64,000 bases of DNA from DASVTR01 sp036387475 (GCA_036387475.1 DASVTR010000018.1:124001-188000); one strand, 5' to 3'. Positions 43,948 to 51,875 are shown, counted from the stretch's first letter. Numbers and translations are program-made. Notes: generated from the letters alone by a model not told the origin.

Positions 43948-44083
43948 AATTTTTACGCTTCTTACCTGCTCTCGCGGCGCGACGCTGCGGAAAAGCCGTG
44001 TCACAAGCCAACTGTTAATTATACCTGCTAGCCGCGAAACGATGAAGCACTAACACAAAATGATAAACGAAAAGCCGCCTCTT

Positions 44084-45238
44084 TCAGTTCATTGCTTCGC
44101 GCTCATCGCTAATCCTTTCGTCCAGCGCCGCTTCGGTCAATAAAGCGAATTCGAGCGCGGCAGACGGGTGCTGACGAAAGAAGTCGTTGACATCAGTCGG
44201 GAGGCTGAGTTGAGCGAGACGGACGCCGCGCGCGGCAAACAACTCACGATAGCGCAGAGTCGCGCGTTGGCCCGCAGCGTCCTGGTCAAGCGCTGCCACG
44301 ACGCGAAAGCGCGCGAGCGGTGCGAGCCATTCCTCCTTGAATCCGCCAGCCCCCACAAGGCCGACCGCCGCGAAACCGTGGGGAGAGAGCGTCAGAGTGT
44401 CTGTAAAACCCTCTACGAGATAAACGATTGAGCCGCTCGTGAGATTTTCTAGCGCATCTACGTTATACAGCGAAGGCACTCCGCCACGCATGTTATGCCA
44501 GCGCGACGCAACGCCCGAAGCGGTGGAGCGCGCCTGCAAATAGATTGCGCGCCCCTCTTGATAAAAGGGAAAGAGCAAGCGGTGTTGATAGAAGGTCAGA
44601 TGAGCCTGAGCGTTGAAGAGGCCGCTTTGCTGCAATTCTTCGAGCGCAAAATTATCGAGCATCTGCCGCATCACGCGACGATAAGCGCGGCGCGGGAAAT
44701 AGGCCACTCCGGCGCGAATCATCGTTGCGGCATCAATCCCGCGCCGCGCCAGATAGTTAAGCCCTTCGGTCTGTTCTTCTCCGCGACAAACTTTCAGAAA
44801 GTGCTCGCAGACGGCGCTCAAACGCTCCGTCGGCAGCGGTTCTAAATCCTGCTGCTCCTGTTCATCAACATCAGGCGCGGAGCGTGCGGCAAGCGAACGC
44901 TGCGCACGGTTGCGACTACCGATGCCGAGGTCGCGCGCAATATCGCGCACAGCCCGGCTAAACGAAACGCCGTGCATCAGTTCATAAAAACGAATCGCAT
45001 CGCCGCCCTCGTCGCGCGAAAAGCAATGAAAGAGTCCACGCCGTAAATCAATTGATAGGCTGGGGCTGCCTGTGCCGCTGTGGGCATGCCCAGGCAGCGG
45101 GCAGTGCGTGTGAAACTGAGCACCGCTCGCGCGTCCTTCGTGGCAATAACGCTGGTAGAACGAGCGATAGTCAATACGCGCCTTAATCTCCTCGCACAAC
45201 TCGCGCAAGCCCGCGCTCGTCTGACCACGTTGCTCCAT
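44084..45238 (-). CDS. Short DnaG-like primase (CHC2 zinc-finger-like plus Toprim)
   Basis: 384 aa from ATG at 45238, much shorter than a full DnaG (about 580). Zinc-binding region: C46-x4-H51 ... H71-C72, in the pattern of CPFH...YHCFGC, but the last Cys is R75 and there is a 2-residue insertion, so the zinc site is incomplete. The catalytic Toprim has VYLVEGFTD and ALDQDAAG. No DnaB-binding C-terminal domain is present. It resembles mobile-element or phage primases. The C-terminus DERISDER comes from a repeat arm. Confidence 0.7.
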   Translation of the reverse strand: MEQRGQTSAGLRELCEEIKARIDYRSFYQRYCHEGRASGAQFHTHCPLPGHAHSGTGSPSLSIDLRRGLFHCFSRDEGGDAIRFYELMHGVSFSRAVRDIARDLGIGSRNRAQRSLAARSAPDVDEQEQQDLEPLPTERLSAVCEHFLKVCRGEEQTEGLNYLARRGIDAATMIRAGVAYFPRRAYRRVMRQMLDNFALEELQQSGLFNAQAHLTFYQHRLLFPFYQEGRAIYLQARSTASGVASRWHNMRGGVPSLYNVDALENLTSGSIVYLVEGFTDTLTLSPHGFAAVGLVGAGGFKEEWLAPLARFRVVAALDQDAAGQRATLRYRELFAARGVRLAQLSLPTDVNDFFRQHPSAALEFALLTEAALDERISDEREAMN

Positions 45239-45244
45239 AGAAAT

Positions 45245-45370
45245 AAGGCAAAAGGTGAAAGGCAAAAGGTAAAAGTCAGAATAAGATGAAAGGCAAAAGA
45301 AAGATAAAGCCGCTATCTGTTACAGTGCTTCTCTTCTTACTTCCGCCCCCTACTTTTTGTCTTTTACCTT
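45245..45370. repeat. Variable-arm stem-loop element (E16), GGCAAAAGGT type
   Basis: The 5' arm (about 45245-45300) repeats AGGCAAAAGGT-like words. The 3' arm (about 45332-45370) includes CTTTTTGTCTTTTACCTT. The middle contains CCGCTATCTGTTACAG. It lies between the primase gene and the ImmA-like gene, both on the minus strand. Confidence 0.65.
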
Positions 45371-46028
45371 ACGGGCGCGTCGCGCGCCCGTTTCCGCCAA
45401 ACTGCTCGCGCCTCAAGCGTATTTCTTCGGGGTGGCGCTTTTTGTATTCCGGCCACAGGCGCGAGACTTTGATGCGATACTCTATTAGCTCGCGGCTGAC
45501 GTTAAAATGTTGTGCGATTTCCCTTGAGGTCTTGCCTTTCAGGACGAAACGGCGGAGCGAGGTGTATGGCACGAGCGCCGCAGCGCCAACAGCATAAGCT
45601 GCTTCTTCATCATCATCATTATAATCGCGCGAGACGGTCTTCCCGTTCTTATCTTCGGCGACAATGTGCAGGCGATTGGCCTTATGGCCCAGAAAGACGT
45701 GGCAGACCTCTTCCATCAAGGTCGCGTTGTTGCGTTGCGCGCCGTGTCGCGGATTGAGTATGACGAGCCGCCACCCATTCGGCAGCGGGCGCGAAGATGT
45801 GCCGCCAGACCAAGCGTTCACGCCGGTGCCGAGCAGATGCACACGCGTCTCTTCCGAGAGTCCGTTAATCTTCTCGAAATCCACGACCAGCAGCTTCGCG
45901 TAATCGGCTAGCGCAAACGGGTCTAACGGCTCGTCGTCGCGCCTGAGGCCCGCAAACTCCCTGAGTCCCTGCGCGCGCAACTCGTACTGCCGTCCCTTAA
46001 ACGTCGGCGGATAAAGAGGCTCGTCCAC
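45369..46028 (-). CDS. ImmA/IrrE-like protein with altered HExxH motif
   Basis: 219 aa. The region LMEEVCHVFLGH (104-115) is the ImmA/IrrE zinc helix, but the first His is Glu106 and the motif reads EEVCH. Downstream DDEEAAYAVGAAALVP matches the conserved third-ligand helix, and a C-terminal HTH-like tail (SREIAQHFNVSRELIEYRIKVSRLW) follows. It may be a degenerate peptidase or use other ligands. It sits upstream of the primase and two genes from an XRE regulator. Confidence 0.75.
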   Translation of the reverse strand: MDEPLYPPTFKGRQYELRAQGLREFAGLRRDDEPLDPFALADYAKLLVVDFEKINGLSEETRVHLLGTGVNAWSGGTSSRPLPNGWRLVILNPRHGAQRNNATLMEEVCHVFLGHKANRLHIVAEDKNGKTVSRDYNDDDEEAAYAVGAAALVPYTSLRRFVLKGKTSREIAQHFNVSRELIEYRIKVSRLWPEYKKRHPEEIRLRREQFGGNGRATRP

Positions 46029-46158
46029 GAAATGAATTATACCCTGCCCGCGCCCATTGCGCTCAATCTAAGACATCCAAATGTGATTGCCCGACCTTAT
46101 TCCGCCGAAGGCTTCTACATAATCGTGCATTTAGTATTCTAACGTGGGCCACACACCT

Positions 46159-46695
46159 TCACATTAGATTCTTTCTCATCGGAACAAATTCAATGCTGAC
46201 GCGGCCATCAAGGTCGTATGTGACTCGTTCGTTTCCGACGTATCCAAGTGCCCTGTAAAAAGTCAGCCCCGGAAGCGTTGCCATTAGCTCAAGCGAGTGA
46301 AACCCACTGGCCTGTGCTTCCGCCTCGCACTTTTCCAGAATAGCGCGTCCGATTCCCTTCCTCGCCCATTCAGGATGAATGAAGAACGCGCGAATTCTAG
46401 CTGCTTCAGAGTTGGGGTCGAGTTCAGTTGATTCCCGTCTGGCATATTGATCTCCGCCAAAGAGCGTCCGACGCTTGCTCCATCCTCCACATCCAACCAA
46501 CACACCAGAGACTTCGGCAACGAAGTAAGTCCCGTCGTAAATCAAGTCTGAATCAACACCGAAGACAGTGGCTATTGCTCCTTCAATTTGCGCATCGGAG
46601 TATTCCGCACGACTCAACTCGCGCGCAGACAGTTCAATGAGTTGCGTAATAGCAGGCCGGTCGGCGAGGTCTGCTTTTCTGAGCTTAACGTCCAT
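46159..46695 (-). CDS. GNAT-family N-acetyltransferase
   Basis: 178 aa. KADLADRPAITQLIELSARELS opens the fold, the acetyl-CoA motif is HPEWARKGIGRAILEKCEAEAQASGF (R/Q-x-x-G-x-G/A) and LPGLTFYRALGYV closes it. It transfers an acetyl group to an unknown amine. It lies on the minus strand between the XRE and ImmA-like genes, with clear gaps both sides, so cotranscription is uncertain. Confidence 0.88.
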   Translation of the reverse strand: MDVKLRKADLADRPAITQLIELSARELSRAEYSDAQIEGAIATVFGVDSDLIYDGTYFVAEVSGVLVGCGGWSKRRTLFGGDQYARRESTELDPNSEAARIRAFFIHPEWARKGIGRAILEKCEAEAQASGFHSLELMATLPGLTFYRALGYVGNERVTYDLDGRVSIEFVPMRKNLM

Positions 46696-46717
46696 GACAT
46701 TTCCGCGTCGCGCACCG

Positions 46718-46762
46718 AATAATAAATCAGGCGCTCAACCCACCATGAGTCGAGCGCCTGAT
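46718..46762 (-). terminator. Intrinsic terminator of the XRE gene
   Basis: ATCAGGCGCTC (46726-46736) pairs perfectly with GAGCGCCTGAT (46752-46762), an 11-bp stem with a 15-nt loop. On the minus strand the stem is followed by TTATTATT-like sequence. It lies just downstream of the XRE stop and upstream of the GNAT gene, so it should end the XRE transcript. Confidence 0.7.
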
Positions 46763-46793
46763 AAACTTCCGAAACCTGAAAGCTTGCTTCGCC

Positions 46794-47213
46794 TTACTTC
46801 CGTCTGCGCCCGCGCGTATCTTCGCCGGGATGGCTGAACTGCGCGTAGGCGACGCGGAAGAGTTCGGAGAGCGCTTTGGCCGTCTCCGGCGAGAGATTGC
46901 GGTCGGCGCGCAGGTGCGCTTCGACGATCTCCGGCGTGGATTCCTGCGGGAAATAGACGACCGCCGCGTCTTCGCCTTCCGCTCGCTGGCCGCCCATGAT
47001 GCGTTCCATCGGCACGTTGAGCCAAGCGGTCAAACGGGCGATATTGTCTGCGTCGGGCTTGCCCGTGCCGTTTTCGATGCGCGAGAGCGTCGAGGCTGAA
47101 ACGCCTGTTTCATCTGCCACGTCGCGCAGGCTCAAGCCCTGTTCCTCGCGTTTGCGGCGGATGGCACGCCCCAATTCCACCGTATTTACTAAGCTTTTTG
47201 CTGATTCTGCCAT
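46794..47213 (-). CDS. XRE-family transcriptional regulator
   Basis: 139 aa from ATG at 47213 with AAGGAGG upstream. HTH_3: LGRAIRRKREEQGLSLRDVADETGVSASTLSRIENGTGKPDADNIARLTAWLNV. The C-terminal half is helical and Ala-rich with no enzyme motif. It is transcribed divergently from the Rad52-type operon, and the shared 200-bp control region holds two inverted repeats, so it probably regulates that operon and itself. ImmA proteins often cleave such regulators. Confidence 0.92.
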   Translation of the reverse strand: MAESAKSLVNTVELGRAIRRKREEQGLSLRDVADETGVSASTLSRIENGTGKPDADNIARLTAWLNVPMERIMGGQRAEGEDAAVVYFPQESTPEIVEAHLRADRNLSPETAKALSELFRVAYAQFSHPGEDTRGRRRK

Positions 47214-47281
47214 AATCCTGGCCTCCTTCTGGCACGCGGCCCGGCGCAGAAATGCGCCCGGCACGTCCTCCTACCGCCCAA

Positions 47282-47310
47282 AACATAGCACAGGAAAATT
47301 TTAGATGCAA
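47282..47310 (-). promoter_or_regulatory. Putative sigma70-type promoter of the XRE gene
   Basis: On the minus strand, TTGCAT (47310-47305) and TATGTT (47287-47282) are separated by 17 nt, giving a transcript start near 47275. This is about 60 nt before the XRE ATG. It overlaps the control region shared with the rightward promoter. Confidence 0.6.
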
Positions 47311-47313
47311 GAC

Positions 47314-47335
47314 TTTGTTTTATGCTTGCAACAAA
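47314..47335. promoter_or_regulatory. Inverted repeat in divergent control region
   Basis: TTTGTT (47314-47319) and AACAAA (47330-47335) form a 6-bp inverted repeat with a 10-nt spacer. It overlaps the -35 of the rightward promoter and abuts the XRE promoter, a natural position for a regulator site. Short arms make chance possible. Confidence 0.4.
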
Positions 47336-47354
47336 ACAGAACCCGTGGTACACT
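47326..47354 (+). promoter_or_regulatory. Putative sigma70-type promoter of the Rad52-type operon
   Basis: TTGCAA (47326-47331) and TACACT (47349-47354) have a 17-nt spacer. The predicted start is near 47361, inside the adjacent CTGTTTCA palindrome, so binding there would block this promoter. The first gene begins about 55 nt downstream. Confidence 0.65.
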
Positions 47355-47372
47355 GTTTCACGTATGAAACAG
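47353..47372. promoter_or_regulatory. Candidate operator palindrome overlapping promoter
   Basis: CTGTTTCA-CGTA-TGAAACAG is a perfect 8-bp-arm inverted repeat with a 4-nt centre. It covers the last base pairs of the -10 and the expected start site of the rightward promoter. It is the most likely binding site for the divergent XRE regulator or an SOS-type repressor; which one is inference. Confidence 0.6.
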
Positions 47373-47414
47373 ATGGAAACGGCCAACTGTGGAAGTACGA
47401 GAGGAACAAGAGTC

Positions 47415-47618
47415 GTGAGCCAAGAATATATCTGGGAAACGTTCGATAGCCTGTTCAAGACGGTGCACCGGCAGGGTCGCCGCGTAGAGGAACTCGAAGC
47501 GCGAATCATTGACCTTGAGCGCCGTTTGAGCGAGCCGTCGCCCAAACAGCCAGCGCAGCAACAGCAGGCGCAGCCCCTGAGCAGTTTTGAAGAGATGCCC
47601 GCCGAGCGCGCGGCCTAG
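47415..47618 (+). CDS. Small coiled-coil hypothetical protein, 67 aa
   Basis: Start chosen at GTG 47415 after GAGAGGAAC; ATG at 47364 lies inside the operator and is less likely. Residues SQEYIWETFDSLFKTVHRQGRRVEELEARIIDLERRLSE form an amphipathic/coiled-coil helix followed by a Gln-rich tail. No known family recognised. It is the first gene of the SWIM-Rad52 operon, 27 bp upstream of the next gene. Confidence 0.65.
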   Translation: MSQEYIWETFDSLFKTVHRQGRRVEELEARIIDLERRLSEPSPKQPAQQQQAQPLSSFEEMPAERAA

Positions 47619-47645
47619 AAGGATTTTTGCGGAGGACTTTGAGCC

Positions 47646-48914
47646 ATGTCAGCAACTACAGCACAAGCCGGAACAACCGACAAGAAAGCGATCATGCGCG
47701 ACAAACGCGCGCAGGGCATCGCGGCGATGGGCCTAGTGACGCGCGAGGGCGACCGCTTTCGCGTGGCGACGCCGACCCTGCGCGGACGCAAGAGCAGTTA
47801 CGAAGTCTGGCGCGATGAGGCTGGCAAGGTTCGTTGCTCCTGTCTCGAATACGAAGAGCAGGCGACCGCAGACGCCTCTTTCCGCTGCGAGCATATTCTC
47901 GCGGTTAAGCATTCGCTTCTGGCGAAAAACACGGAAGCGGTAACCAGGCAACAGCCAGCGCCGGCACAGGCGGCGGCGGTTGCGCCCAACACAAACACAA
48001 ACGCATCCGAGAAGCGTGAGACACCAAAGGCTACAAACGCTGTGGCCGCAGAGGTCGCACGCTCCGAACGGGAGCAGGCGGAAGTTAAAGAGACTGAAAC
48101 AGCGGCGAACGAAGCCGATGCCGAAATCTACAACCTTCGCCCGCTCGCGCAACACACAAACAATGAGGAGCAAGAAATGAGTAAGAATCAAGAGAAAACG
48201 AGAACCGCCATCGCACGCGCGTCCGAAGTGGAAGAGTCGCGCGAGATGGCTTTGACGGCAGAGCCGGTCGCACCCGTTGTGCCGCTCGCCTTCACCAATA
48301 CCCTGCGCGCTCTCAAGCAGCAGGTTGACCCCGCAGTCATCAAGACCCGCGAGGGTTGGCGTGACCGCAACGGCAACACGCACATGGTTGAATATGTCGA
48401 GTGGCATGCTGTCGCAGACATCCTAGACCGCGTTGCACCGACCTGGCAGCACGCCGTCCGCAACGTCGCGCAGATTGGCGATATGGTGGCCGTTACAGCC
48501 GCCATCACGATTGACGGCGTCACACGCGAAGGCGTTGGCACAGGCACAGCCGAGAGCGAGATGGGCATTAAGAAGGCCGAGCACGATGCCTTGAAGCGTG
48601 CGGCTGTCAAGTTCGGCATCGCGCGCGAGTTGTACCAGCGCGAGTCGGAAGTGATCGAGAAGGAAGGCGCGGCCACGCCCGCAGAGTTCCCACGCGATCC
48701 GCTGGCGAAATCCATGGCCGACCTCGTCACGCCGAAGCAGCTCGGAATGATTCGCGCGCTGGCGCGTGAAGCTTCCGTTGATGTCGAGGAAGAGTGTCAA
48801 TCGGTGCTGCGCTGCAAGACAGACGAGCTATCGAAGCGCGCAGCGTCGAGCTTCATCGACCACCTGAAGGGTTTGCAACAGGAAGCGGTCGGCGGTATGC
48901 GCCGCGCGAGCTAA
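47646..48914 (+). CDS. SWIM zinc-finger / Rad52-like DNA annealing fusion protein
   Basis: 422 aa. The N-terminal SWIM finger has C-x-C ... C-x-H (VRCSCLEYEEQATADASFRCEH). A roughly 100-aa charged linker follows. Then a Rad52/Rad22-like domain: REGWRDRNGNTHMVEYVEWHAVADILDRVAPTWQHAV and AESEMGIKKAEHDALKRAAVKFGIARELY. The C-terminus carries KQLGMIRALAREA helices. Rad52-type proteins anneal complementary single strands in recombination and phage repair; the SWIM finger likely binds DNA or protein. Control by the adjacent operator is probable. Confidence 0.82.
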   Translation: MSATTAQAGTTDKKAIMRDKRAQGIAAMGLVTREGDRFRVATPTLRGRKSSYEVWRDEAGKVRCSCLEYEEQATADASFRCEHILAVKHSLLAKNTEAVTRQQPAPAQAAAVAPNTNTNASEKRETPKATNAVAAEVARSEREQAEVKETETAANEADAEIYNLRPLAQHTNNEEQEMSKNQEKTRTAIARASEVEESREMALTAEPVAPVVPLAFTNTLRALKQQVDPAVIKTREGWRDRNGNTHMVEYVEWHAVADILDRVAPTWQHAVRNVAQIGDMVAVTAAITIDGVTREGVGTGTAESEMGIKKAEHDALKRAAVKFGIARELYQRESEVIEKEGAATPAEFPRDPLAKSMADLVTPKQLGMIRALAREASVDVEEECQSVLRCKTDELSKRAASSFIDHLKGLQQEAVGGMRRAS

Positions 48915-48916
48915 GC

Positions 48917-48995
48917 CGCTAGTGAGCAGTTAGTAGTAAGCAGTGAGCAATCAAAGAAAATCTGCTCGCTGCTTACTGCTCCCAGCTTACTAATC
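48917..48995. repeat. Variable-arm stem-loop element (E17), AGCAGTGAGC type
   Basis: The 5' arm (about 48920-48949) has AGTGAGCAGTTAGTAGTAAGCAG words and the 3' arm (about 48963-48992) TGCTCGCTGCTTACTGCTC. The core AAAGAAAATCTG (48953-48964) differs from the E3/E13 core AAAGGCAATCTG at two positions. It separates two genes of the same operon. Confidence 0.8.
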
Positions 48996-49018
48996 TTCTC
49001 GCGAAGGAGGTTTGAAAG

Positions 49019-49543
49019 ATGATGACACAGGAACTACTTGAAGAGATGAAGCCGCTGGCGCTCGAACTGGACTACGCGGACGAGCCTGTAGCGGCGACCG
49101 CGCGGCCTGAGCAGACGGAAGAGTCCAGGGAAGCGGCGGAAGAGACTCGCTCGAAGAAAGAGCAAATCTTAGCGCTTTACGAGAGCGGGATGACAGACAT
49201 CGCACAGATCGTACGCCGTGTGGCAGCGCGGCCTTCTTACGTCGCGCAGGTGCTTCAGGGCGCTGGTCTGATTAGCGGTTACTTTGATCTTTACACGACG
49301 ACGGCGCGCGAGCAGAACGTCTATTCGCGTTTCTTTCGCAACGTGCTCAGTTTCAAAACCGTCGAGGCGGCGCGTGAATCCGTACAGAAGATAGAACGCC
49401 TCTACAACTATTTCGAACGTTTGGGAGATCGTGCGGGACAGCATCAGGCGATGGTCTTGGCGCTGACGGGCAAGAACCGCGCGCGTTGGAGTGGGAAGCA
49501 GGAAGAGTCTGAGATTTTCAGTGAATGGCTCGCAGCACACTAA
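49019..49543 (+). CDS. Hypothetical HTH-like protein, third gene of the Rad52-type operon
   Basis: 174 aa with AAGGAGG upstream of the ATG. The N-terminal 45 residues are acidic. Residues about 48-85 (KEQILALYESGMTDIAQIVRRVAARPSYVAQVLQGAGL) look like a helix-turn-helix or winged-helix resolvase-type segment. The remainder is helical (SRFFRNVLSFKTVEAARESVQKIERLYNYFERLGDRAGQHQ). No family recognised; perhaps a DNA-binding partner of the Rad52-like protein. Confidence 0.65.
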   Translation: MMTQELLEEMKPLALELDYADEPVAATARPEQTEESREAAEETRSKKEQILALYESGMTDIAQIVRRVAARPSYVAQVLQGAGLISGYFDLYTTTAREQNVYSRFFRNVLSFKTVEAARESVQKIERLYNYFERLGDRAGQHQAMVLALTGKNRARWSGKQEESEIFSEWLAAH

Positions 49544-49885
49544 GAGCCGAACAATTTTTAAAGTGAACACATAGTCCTTTCGGCAGTAAGAACAAGGGGT
49601 CTTTGAAAGGTGAGTCTTCGATTAAGTGCGAAGACTCACCTTTTATTTTTGCAGTTCTTTAATTCCAGCAATACTCAAAGTCGCGGCGACGTTCTTTTAC
49701 CGCCGCGTCCCTCGCATCAAGCTTAACCTCGCAGCAGGCTCGCGGCCCACTGTGGCCGAAGCCGCTATTGTTCCCTTCTCTTTCAAAGGGAACGCTGAAG
49801 CAACAACACCTCGCAGGATAAACTTGAGCGCGTCGGCTTTTCCGTAGAGACGCGCCATCAACAAAAGCTAAAAGGAGCAAAGTTT
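49544..49885. other. Intergenic region with terminator, about 340 bp
   Basis: It contains the terminator at 49606-49650 and about 230 bp of noncoding sequence upstream of the NTF2-like gene, whose AAAAGGAGC ribosome site is just before the ATG. No further gene or repeat was identified. Confidence 0.5.
49606..49650 (+). terminator. Intrinsic terminator of the Rad52-type operon
   Basis: AAAGGTGAGTCTTCG (49606-49620) pairs with CGAAGACTCACCTTTT (49629-49644), leaving an 8-nt loop, followed by a TTTTATTTTT tract. This is a canonical rho-independent terminator about 60 nt after the 49543 stop. Confidence 0.9.
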
Positions 49886-50377
49886 ATGAAAAAGCATTTG
49901 AGCTTGATCGTCGCCGTCTTCGTCCTGCTCGCCGGTGGCGTCTGTTTGTTTGCCGCGAGCGAAAGTTTTGCCGAATCACCGCAGCAAGCAATTGCCGCGC
50001 AGATTATCGCCCGCGAAAAGGCTGCGGTCGAAGCATGGCAAAAGAAGGACAAAGCCTTCTGGATGGATTACATGTCTGAGGATTCGACCGCGTTCTTCCC
50101 GCAAAACCCGTATCTTGAAAGCGACCCCAAAGTGAATTTCCTCCCGAAGTTTGAGCAGTACGCGGAGATGATGAAAGTCCTGGACTCGCAGATGTACAAC
50201 CCGCGCGTGCAGGTCTATGGCGATACGGCGATTCTTACTTATAACGGAGCGTCGTCTGTCAATTTCGGCGGGCGCACCGTTAACTATACCAGCAAGGTCA
50301 CTACCGTTTACGTCAAGCAGGGTAACACGTGGCGCGTCGTCCACACTCACGAATCAATGAACCCCGGAGCGCAATAA
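49886..50377 (+). CDS. Secreted NTF2/SnoaL-like (DUF4440-type) protein
   Basis: 163 aa. Signal peptide MKKHLSLIVAVFVLLAGGVCLFAASESFA. Then a cone-shaped NTF2-like fold: IIAREKAAVEAWQKKDKAFWMDYMSEDSTAFFPQNPYLESDPK, VQVYGDTAILTYNG and TVYVKQGNTWRVVHTHESM. Members are ketosteroid-isomerase-like or simply ligand-binding; no catalytic residue identifies the ligand. A ribosome site (AAAAGGAGC) precedes the ATG. Confidence 0.82.
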   Translation: MKKHLSLIVAVFVLLAGGVCLFAASESFAESPQQAIAAQIIAREKAAVEAWQKKDKAFWMDYMSEDSTAFFPQNPYLESDPKVNFLPKFEQYAEMMKVLDSQMYNPRVQVYGDTAILTYNGASSVNFGGRTVNYTSKVTTVYVKQGNTWRVVHTHESMNPGAQ

Positions 50378-50463
50378 GCAACAGTCCGAAGACGAAGAGG
50401 AGCAGGCTTTTCATGAGCCGCTCGACTTTGAATCACACCAATTTTCAAGTAAGGAGAAATAAG

Positions 50464-50853
50464 ATGCTGACCAAACTTTCCGTCGTCACTATCTTGGTGC
50501 GCGATCAGGACGAGGCTTTGGCGTTCTACACGGAAAAGCTGGGGATGGAGAAGATGGACGACATGGAGTTCGGCGAGGGTGGCCGCTGGCTGACCGTCAC
50601 GGCTCCGCAGCAGAAAGACTTGCAGATATTTCTTGCTAAGGCTGACTCGTTTGGCATGGATTTGATGGAGCACGTCGGACGCGCTCCGGCATGGGCCTTC
50701 GGCACGGATAATTGTCAGGAGACGTATGAGACCTTGAGCGCGCGCGGGGTTAAATTCACTTCCCCGCCGAAGGAAAAGCCCTACGGCATCGAAGCCGTCT
50801 TTGAAGACCTATACGGTAATCCATTTGCCGTCGTGCAAGAGTTGGTTTCCTGA
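50464..50853 (+). CDS. VOC-family (glyoxalase/bleomycin resistance-like) protein
   Basis: 129 aa from ATG at 50464 with AAGGAG upstream; the frame extends upstream without support. MLTKLSVVTILVRDQDEALAFYTEKLGMEK, VGRAPAWAFGTDNCQETYETLSARGVKFTSPPKEKPYGIEAVFEDLYGNPFAVVQE is the VOC two-beta-alpha-beta fold with likely metal-binding His/Glu residues. The substrate is unknown. A terminator follows at 50882. Confidence 0.88.
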   Translation: MLTKLSVVTILVRDQDEALAFYTEKLGMEKMDDMEFGEGGRWLTVTAPQQKDLQIFLAKADSFGMDLMEHVGRAPAWAFGTDNCQETYETLSARGVKFTSPPKEKPYGIEAVFEDLYGNPFAVVQELVS

Positions 50854-50881
50854 ACATCTTCAAATAGCACGCGAAGACTGA

Positions 50882-50922
50882 AAGGGCGAGTTTCAATATG
50901 GAAAACTCGCCCTTCCGTTTTT
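50882..50922 (+). terminator. Intrinsic terminator after the VOC gene
   Basis: AAGGGCGAGTTT (50882-50893) pairs with AAACTCGCCCTT (50903-50914), with a 9-nt loop, followed by CCGTTTTT. It lies 29 nt after the VOC stop. Confidence 0.85.
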
Positions 50923-51131
50923 AGACAAAATCTCATCGAGACGCAGCGCTCTTTGCAGCAACGCGTGATACACTACCCCGGCTCTACAGAACAGCAGGCA
51001 CTTCTCATTAGAGCGCTGGCGCAAACAATCTTGGCCCAGACCGTGTAAGAAGGTCTGAGCGCTGCTTTGCTTTTCATCCGCGCCGTGCGTTGCTGAGAAA
51101 GCCTTGGGTGATCGAGGGGGAATCAAGAGGG

Positions 51132-51797
51132 ATGCCGTCTAAGAATGAGGATTTACACGGGAACGTGCCAGACAAAGCGGTCGTGGCGCTGCTGCTGATT
51201 GACGTTATTAACGATCTGGAATTTGAGAGCGGGCGAGCGCTCTTGAAACATGCGCTGCCGATGGCCGAAAAAATTGCGGCTCTCAAACGACGCGCCAAAG
51301 AGGCAGGGATTCCCACCATCTACGTCAACGACAACTTCGGCAAATGGCAATCTGATTTCAATAAGCTGCTGGCGCACTGTTTGGAAGACGGCGTGTGCGG
51401 CAAGCCGCTCGCAGAGATGCTGCGCCCTGAAGAGGACGATTACTTCGTCTTGAAGCCGAAGCACTCCGGCTTTTTTTCCACCACGCTCGACACCCTGCTT
51501 GAATATCTGGAAGCCAAAACATTGATTCTCACCGGAGTGACAGCAGACATCTGTGTGCTGTTTACGGCCAACGACGCGTACATGCGCGACTTCAATCTGG
51601 TTATTCCTTCAGACTGTATTGCATCCGCCGACGAAGAAGAGAACAAGCACGCGCTGGAATTGATGGAGCGTGTGCTCAAGGCGGACATCAGGCCGTCTAC
51701 AGAATTGAACCTTGAAGAGCTTTTCGGGCAGGCGACGCATGAGCCGGAAGCGGCGAACCCGCAATCGCAAGCCCCGCAGTTTGCTATTAAGAAATGA
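51132..51797 (+). CDS. Isochorismatase-family cysteine hydrolase
   Basis: About 221 aa from ATG at 51132 (AGAGGG site); an upstream TTG-type start is less likely. Catalytic Asp in LLLIDVINDLEFESG, Lys in KPKHSGFF, and Cys in LTGVTADICVLFTANDAYMRD form the cysteine-hydrolase triad of nicotinamidase/isochorismatase proteins. The first two positions and ALDHxx-like lid are typical of the general family, so the amide substrate is uncertain. Confidence 0.85.
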   Translation: MPSKNEDLHGNVPDKAVVALLLIDVINDLEFESGRALLKHALPMAEKIAALKRRAKEAGIPTIYVNDNFGKWQSDFNKLLAHCLEDGVCGKPLAEMLRPEEDDYFVLKPKHSGFFSTTLDTLLEYLEAKTLILTGVTADICVLFTANDAYMRDFNLVIPSDCIASADEEENKHALELMERVLKADIRPSTELNLEELFGQATHEPEAANPQSQAPQFAIKK

Positions 51798-51875
51798 GTT
51801 GTATGACCCCGGCGGCGCTCGTCGTCGCCAAAACTTGGTTAGCCCCCGCTACTTTCATCTGACAAGGGAGGGTTT

